Below, in pieces: positions 7,873 to 16,587 of a stretch of DNA of 64,000 nucleotides. The notes under the pieces are model-generated. The model was given only the letters and a program-made list of their open reading frames with translations, was not told the origin of the DNA and did no database searches. The DNA lies in the NCBI RefSeq assembly GCF_030250645.1, contig NZ_JASSVS010000002.1:124001-188000 (forward strand). The letters are read 5' to 3'. The first letter of the stretch is position 1, and the number at the start of each line of letters is the position of its first letter. Both the position numbers and the translations under genes were made by a program. This DNA comes from Marinobacter azerbaijanicus. Its GTDB lineage: Bacteria > Pseudomonadota > Gammaproteobacteria > Pseudomonadales > Oleiphilaceae.

Positions 7873-9006
7873 TCAAGCAGTCATTGAGGACTCGCCTGCA
7901 AGCTCATCACCAACCTGGACAAAGATCTCAGTGACAGGCCTTTGGGGCTCCGCTTTTTGCAGGTCCAACACCCGCTTGCTTTGGCGCTTCAGTTCCTCGC
8001 TCGGCTTGGCCCTCTCGCTCTCCGGTAACGGTTCAGACCAGCGCTGCATGGCCTCAGGCAGGGCCCTGCGGTTCATTTTCTGTATCTTTTTCACTTCCCA
8101 CTCCACCAGCCGGTTCGGGATGGTCCAGAAAGTCATCAGGTGGTACAGGTACCAGCCGAGGGTATGGAACCAACCCACCTCACCAGCCCGGCGGCGCTGG
8201 TGCAGGCGCGCCCTGGCATTGCGGAACACGTGCACGCCCTCCCAGGGCGGGTCGTCAGAACCTTGCAGCTCCAGCGGGTCCTGGATTTCCTTCAGGGTAT
8301 GCACCTCGTACTCCATATAGGCCCGGATGGCCTCCCAGTTACTGATGGCCTGGAGCAAACCGTAAGTCTGGAATTCCAGGGTGTACTTCTCGCCGGTTTG
8401 CGGGTGGAGAAAGCCCACTCCGAAGCCATACTGGCGCTGTACACCGTACTCGGTCACCCCCTGGGCCTCGGTCACCCAGGCCACCAGTTCCTCCCAGGGC
8501 ACGAAGATGGGCTCCCGGTGACCCTTGGGCACGAAGCACACCTCCCGGCGCTGTCGGTTAAAGCGGGTGGGCATAACGGTTTTGTACTTGAGGTGCTGGT
8601 GGTACCAGATGCCCAGGCTGAGCAAGAAGAAGAATACTCCCGCCCCCAAACCAATCCAGAAGCCAATATTAATCACTCCCCAAAAGGCGTGAATGGCATC
8701 GGGGAAACCATTACCCAGCCAGTAAAACAATAAAAAGGCAATCAACGGAAAAACGAAGGCGATAGACAAGAAACCAAAAAATGGCATGCCCAAGGTTACC
8801 TGCCAGCCAAACACTGGTGGCAGCCCCATCCCGAAGTCCAGGTAACGATCATTTATAGTCCCCACCGCACGGCCGTGGTCTGTCGGCGGCAGGCCGGTGG
8901 GCAGGGGCAGAGGGGCCAGGAAGGTGAGCCGACCGCTGGGGAAGCTCTCAACCTTGCCGGCCCTGGGGGCGTTCGCTATATCCGCCTTGGGAGTTTCCAA
9001 CGTCAT
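7873..9006 (-). CDS. DUF6708-type membrane protein, first copy (effector-adjacent)
   Basis: 377 residues; its ATG overlaps the effector stop as ATGA (9003-9006), indicating translational coupling and fixed stoichiometry. Hydrophobic segments at about residues 62-90 and 105-135 suggest two or three membrane helices. The core (RFNRQRREVCFVP, PWEELVAWV, YGVQRQYGFGVGF, WEGVHVFRNAR, WYLYHLMTFWTIPNRLVEWEV) is shared with the two downstream paralogues. Position directly after a membrane-active effector gene, as TsiV2 follows VasX, makes immunity the most likely role, as inference. An alternative is a membrane accessory needed for effector loading. Confidence 0.8.
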   Translation of the reverse strand: MTLETPKADIANAPRAGKVESFPSGRLTFLAPLPLPTGLPPTDHGRAVGTINDRYLDFGMGLPPVFGWQVTLGMPFFGFLSIAFVFPLIAFLLFYWLGNGFPDAIHAFWGVINIGFWIGLGAGVFFFLLSLGIWYHQHLKYKTVMPTRFNRQRREVCFVPKGHREPIFVPWEELVAWVTEAQGVTEYGVQRQYGFGVGFLHPQTGEKYTLEFQTYGLLQAISNWEAIRAYMEYEVHTLKEIQDPLELQGSDDPPWEGVHVFRNARARLHQRRRAGEVGWFHTLGWYLYHLMTFWTIPNRLVEWEVKKIQKMNRRALPEAMQRWSEPLPESERAKPSEELKRQSKRVLDLQKAEPQRPVTEIFVQVGDELAGESSMTA

Positions 9007-12000
9007 TCGAAGATATCCAGTTCCATAAAGGGATTGCGTACCTGGTACCAGAAAGTCCGGCCTTCATTGTCCTGGGGAGGTTCCTGAACGGGCGTCACCG
9101 GCCAGTCACTGTCCGGCGTTACCTTGAGCATGTACACCTCCTGGGTGTAGCGGTCTTCCGAATGCAATGTGTCCAGCCGGACCATCAGCGCCAGGTCACG
9201 GGTTTCGGGATTCGGACCGCTCTTGCTGTGGTCCGGGGGCGAGAACGCTAGTTGCAGGTGCCCGCTCCCTTCCCAAGTCTCCAGGTTCGTCAGGATATCA
9301 TGGGAACAGCGCACCCAGGTTTCCGGGGTATCACGGAACCAGCCCGAGCGTTCCGGCCGGATGCGCCAGGCGCTGAGCCACACCCGCCGGGGCGCCGGCT
9401 GGCCCAGGGGCTCTATCAGCCCCGCCGCCGTCAGACCGTGGCAGTTCAGCACCAGTTGGTCCTTACCGTCTTCCTCTTCCTCCGGGACCTTCTCCAGGGA
9501 CAGGCTGTTACCAAGCTGGGCGAAAGCCTGCTCATACTCCTCCAGCGATCCATTGTGGACCTGACCGGGTTCCCGCGACCAGGGGGTGGTCTGCAGCCAT
9601 TGATCCCGCTCACTCAAATTGTAGCGGTTGTACAACCAGGTGCCGCCCAGCTCGAACACGGTAAATACCAGCCCGGCAATGTTCAGGCGGGCGAACAGGC
9701 TAGACAGCCGGGTGCCGGCGGTGGCCCAGGCCCCAGCCTTGGCGACATCGTCACTGGCCTGTACCACCGCCCATCCCATGTGGACGGACCGGCCAAACCC
9801 GTAGGCATTGGTCATGGCCAGCCCGCCACTTCCCATCAGGCCGAGGGTCGCACCCAACTGCGCCTCTGCATTACCGGTCCGTAACGCTTCCAGCCAGTTG
9901 TTGGCATGCTTGTAGGTGCCGATGGCGGCGCTGACTGCACCGAACAGATAGGCAGGCCCACCCAGCCAAACATGCAGCTTACCCATGCGAATATGGACCG
10001 ACTGCACGGTGCTGCGCTGCCAAGCGTTGGCCAGAGTCTGAGCCCTGGAAGACAGGGCGGTGTCTGACAGGCTCTGGGCAGCCAGGAAACCGGCGCCAGA
10101 TGTAACAGACAGACTTTCGATAAGTTTGCCATAGCTCCTGGCGCTTGGTGATTGAGCTTTAACTTCGGAAACGGCGTTAACCAAATTTACCGCCTGCGCC
10201 ACAAACACACCCAGCCCATCCCCCAGCAGGTTCACCCGCGGCGCGGAGGTCAGGCCCTGGCGGATGTGGCCCATCATTGTTCCCATCTGCTGCTGGCTCG
10301 CGGCGGGCATCAACAGGGCGACGCCCGCCCTGCCCGTGGTTGCGGGCTCTAGCCGGAGGCCGGTATCGGTTTCCTCCACCGGGCTGAGGGCGCCGGCCAG
10401 ACGCCGGCCCAGGGCTCGCTGTTCCTCACGGGTGAACTTGAACTCGTTGACGATGCTTTGCGCCCGCTCGGACTTGTGGCCGTGGGTGGCCTTGGCCACG
10501 TCGTGGTCGTGGGTCAGGGTTTCCAGCCGTTCGTTCAGCGACAGCAGTTGTTCCAGGTTCTGGCGAAAGGTGGCCAGCTCCGGTTCCGAGGCAACGCGGA
10601 ACTCTACCTCACCGGCCTGGATGGCCTTGAGCATCTTGCCCTTGAAGAAATACGGCAGGTCCCGGAACAGGTCGTCCAGGGACGGTATCCGGTTTGACTC
10701 AATGCCTTGGTAAAGCTGTTCCATGGCCCGGGCTATACCTTTTGACACCGCCGGTGCCAGGGTGTCGCCAATGGCGGCCGCCTTTGCCTGGATCTCCTGG
10801 GAGCGTAGCTCAAGGTCCGGCAGGTGTCCGGCCTCCACATCGGCCAGGCGCCGCGCCCATTCGGCGGCCTTGGTCACCAGGCTGTAGCCGGCCCCCGCGA
10901 TACCAAAGTAGGTGGTCGAGGGCTCTGCGTCCGGCGCCTGGGCGGTCTTGGGCAAGGTGTGGAACAGGGGGTGACTGTACTGGGGGTTCTCCACCAGCCA
11001 GGCCAGCACCTTTTCCGCCGCCTCGTCGGTCCGGCAAAGGTCCTTCACGCAGGCATAGTTCAGGTCCAGGGCTGCCTCCAGTTGCTTCTCGTCCGCCACG
11101 TCGAAATACCAGGCGGCCTGGTGGAAGCGGGAATCACACAAGAGGGTGGCCCGGTCGTCGGTGATGTCCGCCAGCAACCCTTGCCACCGTGCCAGCTTGG
11201 CCCTCTGCGCCGCCATGAAGGCGTCCATACGGGGGCGGTCGATCAGCTCGTTGATGCCGCGCTGGCCCAGTTTGGCACCGTTAAGCTGGTAATAGTTCTG
11301 CAGGTTGAGCTGATTGATGGTGTCCCGGTGCTGATCGTAGTTCGCCTGCCCCAGGGCATCGATCATGGCCAATTGTGCCCGGACCAGGGGATTATCCCCG
11401 TGGTGCTCGCGCAGGTAGGTTTCGGGCCCCATCGGTTGCGGGCCACGGTAATCCCTGCGCACCTCGAGGTAGTCGTAGATGGCTCGGCGCTGCGCCTCGT
11501 CGGTGCTCTCGTACAACTCCTGGAAAGGTTCGCCTCCCGGTCTGTCGCCAGCTGTCTCCAGGGCCTGATCGTTGATCAGTGTCATGGACTCTATCCACGC
11601 CCCCAGCATATAGTCCCGCTCGGTGTGCCCCGGCTCGTCACCCCCTTGCGCCCAGTCGCCGATCCAATCCACCACATCATCCTGATGCTGGGCCAGGTCC
11701 AGCATCACGCCCACGTCGTCCTGCAGCACCAGGCACAGGCAATCGTCCGGGTCTTCCACGGCCTGCTGCTTGATCAACTTGCCGAATCGGGTCTTATGGT
11801 AGTAGGGCTGGTTCTCCCAATGGTAGGGCTCGCTTTCCTGGGGGTGACCGTCTTCGGGGGCATCCGGCGTATAGTCTTCGGTAAATTCAGCCACCCATTG
11901 TTTGGCCTGTTCGGGCGTTAACAGGTGCTTGCCACCGCTGACAGGGGAGGCACTGGCCAGGTTGATCTCCTGCATGAAGTGCGCCCGTTCCTCCTGGCTA

Positions 12001-12398
12001 TCGAGTACCTGGGCTTTCTTGCGTTCAGTCAAGGGCACATCGGTGAAGCAAACGTACAGGGTGTGCTGCTTCGGGTACTCCAGCTTGCCGTCGTTGTGGC
12101 CCGTCAGTTCACCGTTTTCATGCAGGTACTCGTGGAGCTCCCCGGTATCCGCGTCCAGTACATAAAGGTAACCATGCCTCAGGAGGCGGTAGCCAAGGGG
12201 GCGGGAGGTCAGTGAGTAAGGGTACCCGGGGTCTGTATCGGCGGGCGCAACTTCCACCCGGCCATACCGGATGGGCAGCAGGTGCACGGTTTTCAGCAGT
12301 GGGCATGACGCGGGCTCATCAATGGGGGTGCCTGGCTGTTCCCAGCATAAAAGATCGTTGCTTGTCCGGTCGTCAGTGGGGCGTTGTATCCGTGTCAT
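9003..12398 (-). CDS. VasX-like T6SS effector (BTH_I2691 family type)
   Basis: 1131-residue protein. The N-terminal ~150 residues (LLPIRYGRVEV, LTSRPLGYRLLRHGYLYVLD, ELHEYLHENGEL) match the N-terminal region of VasX/BTH_I2691-type type VI effectors, which are pore-forming or membrane-targeting. A long helical middle is followed by a hydrophobic, glycine/alanine-rich zone at about residues 740-930 (for example PAYLFGAVSAAIG near 816 and NIAGLVFTVFELGGTWLY near 912), consistent with a colicin-like membrane region, then a ~200-residue soluble tail. It is coupled by ATGA overlaps to the DUF4123 gene upstream and DUF6708 downstream. Expected to be delivered on the VgrG spike into competitor cells. 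The killing activity is inferred. Confidence 0.85.
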   Translation of the reverse strand: MTRIQRPTDDRTSNDLLCWEQPGTPIDEPASCPLLKTVHLLPIRYGRVEVAPADTDPGYPYSLTSRPLGYRLLRHGYLYVLDADTGELHEYLHENGELTGHNDGKLEYPKQHTLYVCFTDVPLTERKKAQVLDSQEERAHFMQEINLASASPVSGGKHLLTPEQAKQWVAEFTEDYTPDAPEDGHPQESEPYHWENQPYYHKTRFGKLIKQQAVEDPDDCLCLVLQDDVGVMLDLAQHQDDVVDWIGDWAQGGDEPGHTERDYMLGAWIESMTLINDQALETAGDRPGGEPFQELYESTDEAQRRAIYDYLEVRRDYRGPQPMGPETYLREHHGDNPLVRAQLAMIDALGQANYDQHRDTINQLNLQNYYQLNGAKLGQRGINELIDRPRMDAFMAAQRAKLARWQGLLADITDDRATLLCDSRFHQAAWYFDVADEKQLEAALDLNYACVKDLCRTDEAAEKVLAWLVENPQYSHPLFHTLPKTAQAPDAEPSTTYFGIAGAGYSLVTKAAEWARRLADVEAGHLPDLELRSQEIQAKAAAIGDTLAPAVSKGIARAMEQLYQGIESNRIPSLDDLFRDLPYFFKGKMLKAIQAGEVEFRVASEPELATFRQNLEQLLSLNERLETLTHDHDVAKATHGHKSERAQSIVNEFKFTREEQRALGRRLAGALSPVEETDTGLRLEPATTGRAGVALLMPAASQQQMGTMMGHIRQGLTSAPRVNLLGDGLGVFVAQAVNLVNAVSEVKAQSPSARSYGKLIESLSVTSGAGFLAAQSLSDTALSSRAQTLANAWQRSTVQSVHIRMGKLHVWLGGPAYLFGAVSAAIGTYKHANNWLEALRTGNAEAQLGATLGLMGSGGLAMTNAYGFGRSVHMGWAVVQASDDVAKAGAWATAGTRLSSLFARLNIAGLVFTVFELGGTWLYNRYNLSERDQWLQTTPWSREPGQVHNGSLEEYEQAFAQLGNSLSLEKVPEEEEDGKDQLVLNCHGLTAAGLIEPLGQPAPRRVWLSAWRIRPERSGWFRDTPETWVRCSHDILTNLETWEGSGHLQLAFSPPDHSKSGPNPETRDLALMVRLDTLHSEDRYTQEVYMLKVTPDSDWPVTPVQEPPQDNEGRTFWYQVRNPFMELDIFE

Positions 12399-13228
12399 TG
12401 TTCATCCTTGATCCAATGGGGTGCCGTTTCCGTCACGGGATTGCTATCGGCTCGTTGTGGCAATGTTGCGAACAGGAATTGCATCACCTCCCGCAAGCTG
12501 TTGCACCCGCTGCCACGTGCCTCTTCCAGTGTTTTCCCGAGTGCCGGGTAAGCATCCCTCAATTCAGGGCCACCCAACTGGTTGCGCACCGACTGCTCCA
12601 GGCTGTTCCATATCTGCAGTGCGTCCTTGCGCCGATCGAAGGCTTCGAAAGCGCTGCTCAGGTCCGGCGCGGCCATCATTTTTCCGGGCTGGTCAACTGT
12701 GCTGCCTGACTGAACAGCCGGAGGCTCGATAAGGTGCCACTGTTCGCTGATACGATCCGGAACAATCAGCCGATCCACGGCCCTGGTGGGGAAACGGGGC
12801 AGGTTCCCCCCGATCACCGTCCTGGCCAGCGCCGGATGGGCAATGCGCACCAGCTCATCACAGCCCGGCGACATTTCTACCTGCAGGTGGGACCGCATCC
12901 AGCGGGTACAGGTAGCACGGTCTGTGGCTGAAACCAGCAAATACCCCTGCTCTTTCACGGCCCCCTGCTCCAGGAACCCTTCCAGCACCGGGTCTTCCGG
13001 CCCACTGAGCCATACAAGCCAAGGGGACAGGTCCGAAACCGCCTCCCAGCGGGTTGCAACGTACAGGCATTCCGCATTAAAAGGCTGGCCACCGCCCCAC
13101 TGGTATATCTGTTCACCGAGTCCCGGGATAGCGACACCATCCATGACAAGCCCAACCGGGTGATGGTCAGGCCAGTGAACATGGGTAAACGGCGACCCCG
13201 ATATAGGGCAGCAATAATCCTGATTCAT
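12395..13228 (-). CDS. DUF4123 effector adaptor/chaperone (Tap/TEC-type)
   Basis: 277 residues with the DUF4123 pattern in the first half: GLVMDGVAIPGLGEQIYQWGG, ECLYVATRWEAVSDLSPWLVWL, and a later MRSHLQVEM...VRIAHPALARTVI stretch. DUF4123 proteins load a cognate effector onto VgrG; in V. cholerae the equivalent, VasW/Tap-1-like, sits between vgrG and vasX, exactly the order seen here. Both ends overlap neighbours by ATGA (13225-13228 with vgrG, 12395-12398 with the effector). The C-terminal ~100 residues are helical and variable, as expected for the effector-specific part. Confidence 0.88.
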   Translation of the reverse strand: MNQDYCCPISGSPFTHVHWPDHHPVGLVMDGVAIPGLGEQIYQWGGGQPFNAECLYVATRWEAVSDLSPWLVWLSGPEDPVLEGFLEQGAVKEQGYLLVSATDRATCTRWMRSHLQVEMSPGCDELVRIAHPALARTVIGGNLPRFPTRAVDRLIVPDRISEQWHLIEPPAVQSGSTVDQPGKMMAAPDLSSAFEAFDRRKDALQIWNSLEQSVRNQLGGPELRDAYPALGKTLEEARGSGCNSLREVMQFLFATLPQRADSNPVTETAPHWIKDEQ

Positions 13229-15300
13229 GAGTTCTGCTCCTCACAAACCGGGCAGGTTGCGTTCCCCTTCCTGAGTGCCGCTAACTGGGACTCTACATTG
13301 AGTGCTAGAGCGTTTTCCCGCTGTCCAACCTCCGCCAGTGCCTGCTGCGCGGGCTCGTGGCGCTGGTCACCCTCAATCACCTGCGGCATTTCCGCCATCA
13401 CCACACCCTGGCCCGAACCACTGCCCGGCGAACCGCCAGAATTGATCTTGATGCCGGGGCCTGCCAGCGTCACACCGCTCGGGTCCAGTTTCAGCAGGCT
13501 GCCGCCAGCTGAGATGGTGAGTTCCGCGCCGGCATCCAGCACCACCTTGGCGCCTGCCTTGTGGTGAACTTCGGTGCCGGCTTCGCTGAGGGTGCCCTGG
13601 GCGGATTTCTGGTGGAAGGTGCCGCCGATATTCTGGCTGCAGTCACCACCTATGGACTCCCGCTTTTCTCCATCTACGGTGCAGTGATCGTTACCCTTGA
13701 TGTGACTGAAGCTGTTGTTCTCCACCGTTCGGTGGCTGTCATTTTTTATGACTTCGGTGCGGTTGTTCCCCGTCAGCAGGTCCAGGTCTTTCTGGGCATG
13801 GATATAGATCTGTTCCTGGTCGGCTTCATCTTCAAACCGCAGTTCGTTGCTGCCTTCGCCCTTATGGGTCTGGGTCTTGAGGGTGGTTCGGGTCTTGTGT
13901 TCCGGCAGTGCATAGGGCGGCGTGTTGGTGGCGTGATAGGTTCTTCCGGTAATGATCGGCTGATCCGGGTCGCCGTCCAGGAAGGAGACAATGACTTCGT
14001 TGCCGATTCTCGGTAATGCCATGAATCCATACTGGCCACCGGCCCAGCCCTGACTGACTCGCAGCCAGGCGCTGCTGTGCTCGTCATTCCTGGAGTAGCG
14101 ATCCCACGGGAATCGGACATTCACTCTTCCATGTTCGTCACAGTGGATCTCTTCCCCTTCCGGGCCGGTGACGATGGCGATCTGGGGGCCGTCCATCAAT
14201 GGGCGGTGTTCCACTTGTGGTCGCCAGGTGCGGTCTGCGGGAATGGCGTTGAAGGCGTTGTGGTAGGTGGTGGCGCCACTGCCTCCCTCTTCTTCCAGGG
14301 CCTGGGGCTGTTCGCCGGTGTGGGTGATGCTGGTGAACAGCCATTCCCGGTTCAGGGCCGGGTTGTCGTGCTCCGTGAGTTCGACCTTGGCGCCCACGGT
14401 GAAGTCGGGGCGGTTGCTCTGGCCGTTGGCCGTTGTGGCTTCGTTTCTCAGGGCGTCCAGGCGGCTTTCGGTAAAGGGCTGGCCACTGGCGTCGGCCTTG
14501 AAGCGGCCGGGGTAGTCGTAGTGTTGGTAGTCTTCCCGCTGGGCCTCCAGCTTGTCGGCTTGCCGTTCGTGCATTAATGCATAAGCGGGATTCTTGAAGG
14601 TGTAGTCCTTCATGGCTACCGAGGCCGCTCTGATCCGTTCCCGGTAGCTGAACTGGAAGATGGCGCTCTGGCGGGTGCTGCCGCCGGCCTTGCCGTTGTA
14701 TTCGGCGGGTTCCAGTTTAGGAGCGTCGCCGTGGTGGTCGGCGATGATCAGGGCCGGCTGCTCTTCACCGTTCACGTCACCGTGATGATACCGGTAGTGC
14801 CAGCCCTCTTCGGCGGACAGCCGTTCGATAAAGGCCAGGTCGCTTTCCCGGTGCTGGACGCAGTATTCCCGTTCTTCGGGGGCGCGTTTCAGGTCGAAGA
14901 CGGTGTCGATGATGCCCCGTTCTTCCAGCAGAGTGCGCACGATGGCGTCGGTGTTCCGGGTCTGGAAGATACGGCTGTTGTGCATCAAGTTCAGACGCCA
15001 CAGCGGGGGCTGGACGATGACTTCGTAGCGGGTGCGGCGGTAGCCGGAATCGCCCCGGGCGAATTCGTTGGCCACGCCGCGGAAACGCCTTAGAGGCCTA
15101 CCGTCCTGCCAGACCACCAGGTCCACCGGCTGTTCCAGCACGTCTTCAGCGGCAATATCCGGTGAGGTACTGGCCAGTTCCAGCTTGCAGTGGCAGAGCT
15201 TCGAGAGGGTTTCGGTCAGTTCAAAGCGGACGACCGTGAACAGGTCTCTGGGGAGTTGGCCAAGGGTGGCCGTGAACTGCAGTCCGGTTGCCTGGGGCAT
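13225..15300 (-). CDS. vgrG: VgrG spike protein (orphan vgrG)
   Basis: 691 residues forming the tip of the type VI secretion needle. The N-terminal ~350 residues are the gp27-like part (FELTETLSKLCHCKLELAS, RRFRGVANEFARGDSGYR, SAEEGWHYRYHH); an OB-fold gp5-like region lies around residues 375-460 (GRVNVRFPWD, WLRVSQGWAGGQYG, PRIGNEVIVSFLDGDPDQPIITGR), followed by the DUF2345-like beta-prism with TVENN/SIGGD repeats. After a Gly/Ser-rich linker near residue 623 comes a ~65-residue tail ending with CPVCEE near residue 683, possibly a docking element. No tss structural genes are in the window, so this is an orphan cargo locus. A ribosome site (AGGGAACGA) precedes the ATG. Confidence 0.93.
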   Translation of the reverse strand: MPQATGLQFTATLGQLPRDLFTVVRFELTETLSKLCHCKLELASTSPDIAAEDVLEQPVDLVVWQDGRPLRRFRGVANEFARGDSGYRRTRYEVIVQPPLWRLNLMHNSRIFQTRNTDAIVRTLLEERGIIDTVFDLKRAPEEREYCVQHRESDLAFIERLSAEEGWHYRYHHGDVNGEEQPALIIADHHGDAPKLEPAEYNGKAGGSTRQSAIFQFSYRERIRAASVAMKDYTFKNPAYALMHERQADKLEAQREDYQHYDYPGRFKADASGQPFTESRLDALRNEATTANGQSNRPDFTVGAKVELTEHDNPALNREWLFTSITHTGEQPQALEEEGGSGATTYHNAFNAIPADRTWRPQVEHRPLMDGPQIAIVTGPEGEEIHCDEHGRVNVRFPWDRYSRNDEHSSAWLRVSQGWAGGQYGFMALPRIGNEVIVSFLDGDPDQPIITGRTYHATNTPPYALPEHKTRTTLKTQTHKGEGSNELRFEDEADQEQIYIHAQKDLDLLTGNNRTEVIKNDSHRTVENNSFSHIKGNDHCTVDGEKRESIGGDCSQNIGGTFHQKSAQGTLSEAGTEVHHKAGAKVVLDAGAELTISAGGSLLKLDPSGVTLAGPGIKINSGGSPGSGSGQGVVMAEMPQVIEGDQRHEPAQQALAEVGQRENALALNVESQLAALRKGNATCPVCEEQNS

Positions 15301-15407
15301 GTCTTCGTTCCCTGAAGATGTCTGGAATTTGGCTTGATCAACAAACAGCTCGTCCTGAGCTTTGACGGATTATAACGATCAGGCCGGAGAATGTAACCCC
15401 ATTCCAT

Positions 15408-15460
15408 GGGGTCAGACCCCAGTGCATTTTACAAGGTGAAATGTATTGGGGTCTGACCCC
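15408..15460. repeat. Inverted repeat with palindromic arms GGGGTCWGACCCC
   Basis: GGGGTCAGACCCC (15408-15420) and its complement GGGGTCTGACCCC (15448-15460) flank a 27-bp spacer whose own ends are also largely complementary (AGTGCATTT against the complement of AAATGTATT). The whole 53 bp can fold as one long hairpin, while each arm is itself nearly palindromic. It lies in the divergent gap between vgrG and the CurA-like gene. I have seen similar GGGGTCAGACCCC motifs as dispersed REP-like elements; no transposase is present here. Confidence 0.8.
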
Positions 15461-15534
15461 AACACTGGGAAGTTGACCTTATAAGGATTCTGCGGCACCC
15501 TAATCTGGTTTCATTACGCAACCGGAGATAACTT

Positions 15535-16560
15535 GTGAGCAACTATACCAATAGAGCGGTCATTCTTAACCAGCGTCCCCAGGGCGAAATCAAGGAAGGC
15601 GACCTGGTTCTGGAAGAACGCCCGGTCCGGGACCTGAAAGAAGGCGAGGTTCTTGCCAAAGTACTGTGGCTGTCTCTGGACCCTTACATGCGCCCACGCA
15701 TGAACGACGCCAAGGGTTACATGGACCCCATCGGCCTTGGCGAGGTGATTGTTGGCGAGAGCGTTGCACGGATTGTTGAGTCCCGCTCGGACAACCTCAA
15801 GGTGGGCGACCTGGTCACCTGTTATTCCGGTTGGCAGGAGTACGCGGTATTCCCCGGCGATGCGGAGATGGTCTACAGGATTGACCAGAAAGACAACGTA
15901 CCCCTCCAGGCTTACCTGGGTGTGGCCGGTATGCCCGGTCGCACCGGCTACTGCGGTCTGATGTACGTGGGCAAGCCGAAAGCCGGTGAAACCGTGGTGG
16001 TTTCAGCTGCGTCCGGCCCGGTAGGAACCGTGGTAGGCCAGACTGCGAAGAAAGAAGGCTGTCGTGCAGTCGGCGTGGCCGGTGGCCCGGAGAAATGCCG
16101 TTACGTGGTGGAAGAGCTGGGCTGTGATGCCTGCGTGGATTACAAGGCCGGTAACCTGGAAGAAGACCTGAAAGCCGCCTGCCCTGATGGCATCGACATC
16201 TACTTCGAAAACGTCGGCGGCGCAGTGACCCGCGCCGTGGCGCCTCTGCTGAATCCCGGCGCCCGGGTACCCATCTGTGGTTTTGTGTCAGCCTACAACG
16301 CGGAAGACATGAACTCGGTGGAAACACCCTTCCACGTACTGAAGGCACTGGACCCCGTTCCGGAACACCGCTTCTTCCTGGTAACGGAATGGCAGGACAA
16401 GCACCAGGAAATCACCAACATCCTGGCGGATCGTGTGGCTTCCGGTGACCTCAAATACCGCGAAACCATCGCCGAGGGCCTGGAAAACGCGCCGGAAGCC
16501 TTCAAAGGCATGCTGAAAGGAAAGAACTTCGGCAAACAGTTGGTGCACGTCGCCGACTGA
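15535..16560 (+). CDS. NADP-dependent oxidoreductase, CurA/YncB-type MDR family
   Basis: 341 residues of the zinc-independent medium-chain dehydrogenase/reductase superfamily: N-terminal substrate domain with LWLSLDPYMRPRMND, then the Rossmann part with VVVSAASGPVGTVVGQ (nucleotide-binding AASGxVG), and DGIDIYFENVGG, all typical of leukotriene B4 dehydrogenase / alkenal double-bond reductases such as E. coli CurA (YncB). Such enzymes use NADPH to reduce alpha,beta-unsaturated ketones or aldehydes. The start is GTG at 15535 with GGAGATAA upstream. Transcribed alone; convergent with a quinone oxidoreductase gene 26 bp away. Natural substrate unknown. Confidence 0.88.
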   Translation: MSNYTNRAVILNQRPQGEIKEGDLVLEERPVRDLKEGEVLAKVLWLSLDPYMRPRMNDAKGYMDPIGLGEVIVGESVARIVESRSDNLKVGDLVTCYSGWQEYAVFPGDAEMVYRIDQKDNVPLQAYLGVAGMPGRTGYCGLMYVGKPKAGETVVVSAASGPVGTVVGQTAKKEGCRAVGVAGGPEKCRYVVEELGCDACVDYKAGNLEEDLKAACPDGIDIYFENVGGAVTRAVAPLLNPGARVPICGFVSAYNAEDMNSVETPFHVLKALDPVPEHRFFLVTEWQDKHQEITNILADRVASGDLKYRETIAEGLENAPEAFKGMLKGKNFGKQLVHVAD

Positions 16561-16567
16561 TCCCGAC

Positions 16568-16587
16568 AACCTCCAGGGAAGGAGGTT
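16568..16587. terminator. Weak hairpin between convergent genes
   Basis: AACCTCC and GGAGGTT pair around a 6-base loop between the two convergent reductase genes. No clear T-run follows on either strand, so terminator function is only suggested by position. Confidence 0.35.

Noticed and set aside
10824..11921. Long plus-strand frame (365 aa) opposite the VasX-like effector gene
   Set aside because: It mirrors codon bias of the GC-rich effector frame, has no ribosome site or recognisable motif, and the minus-strand protein has clear family features.
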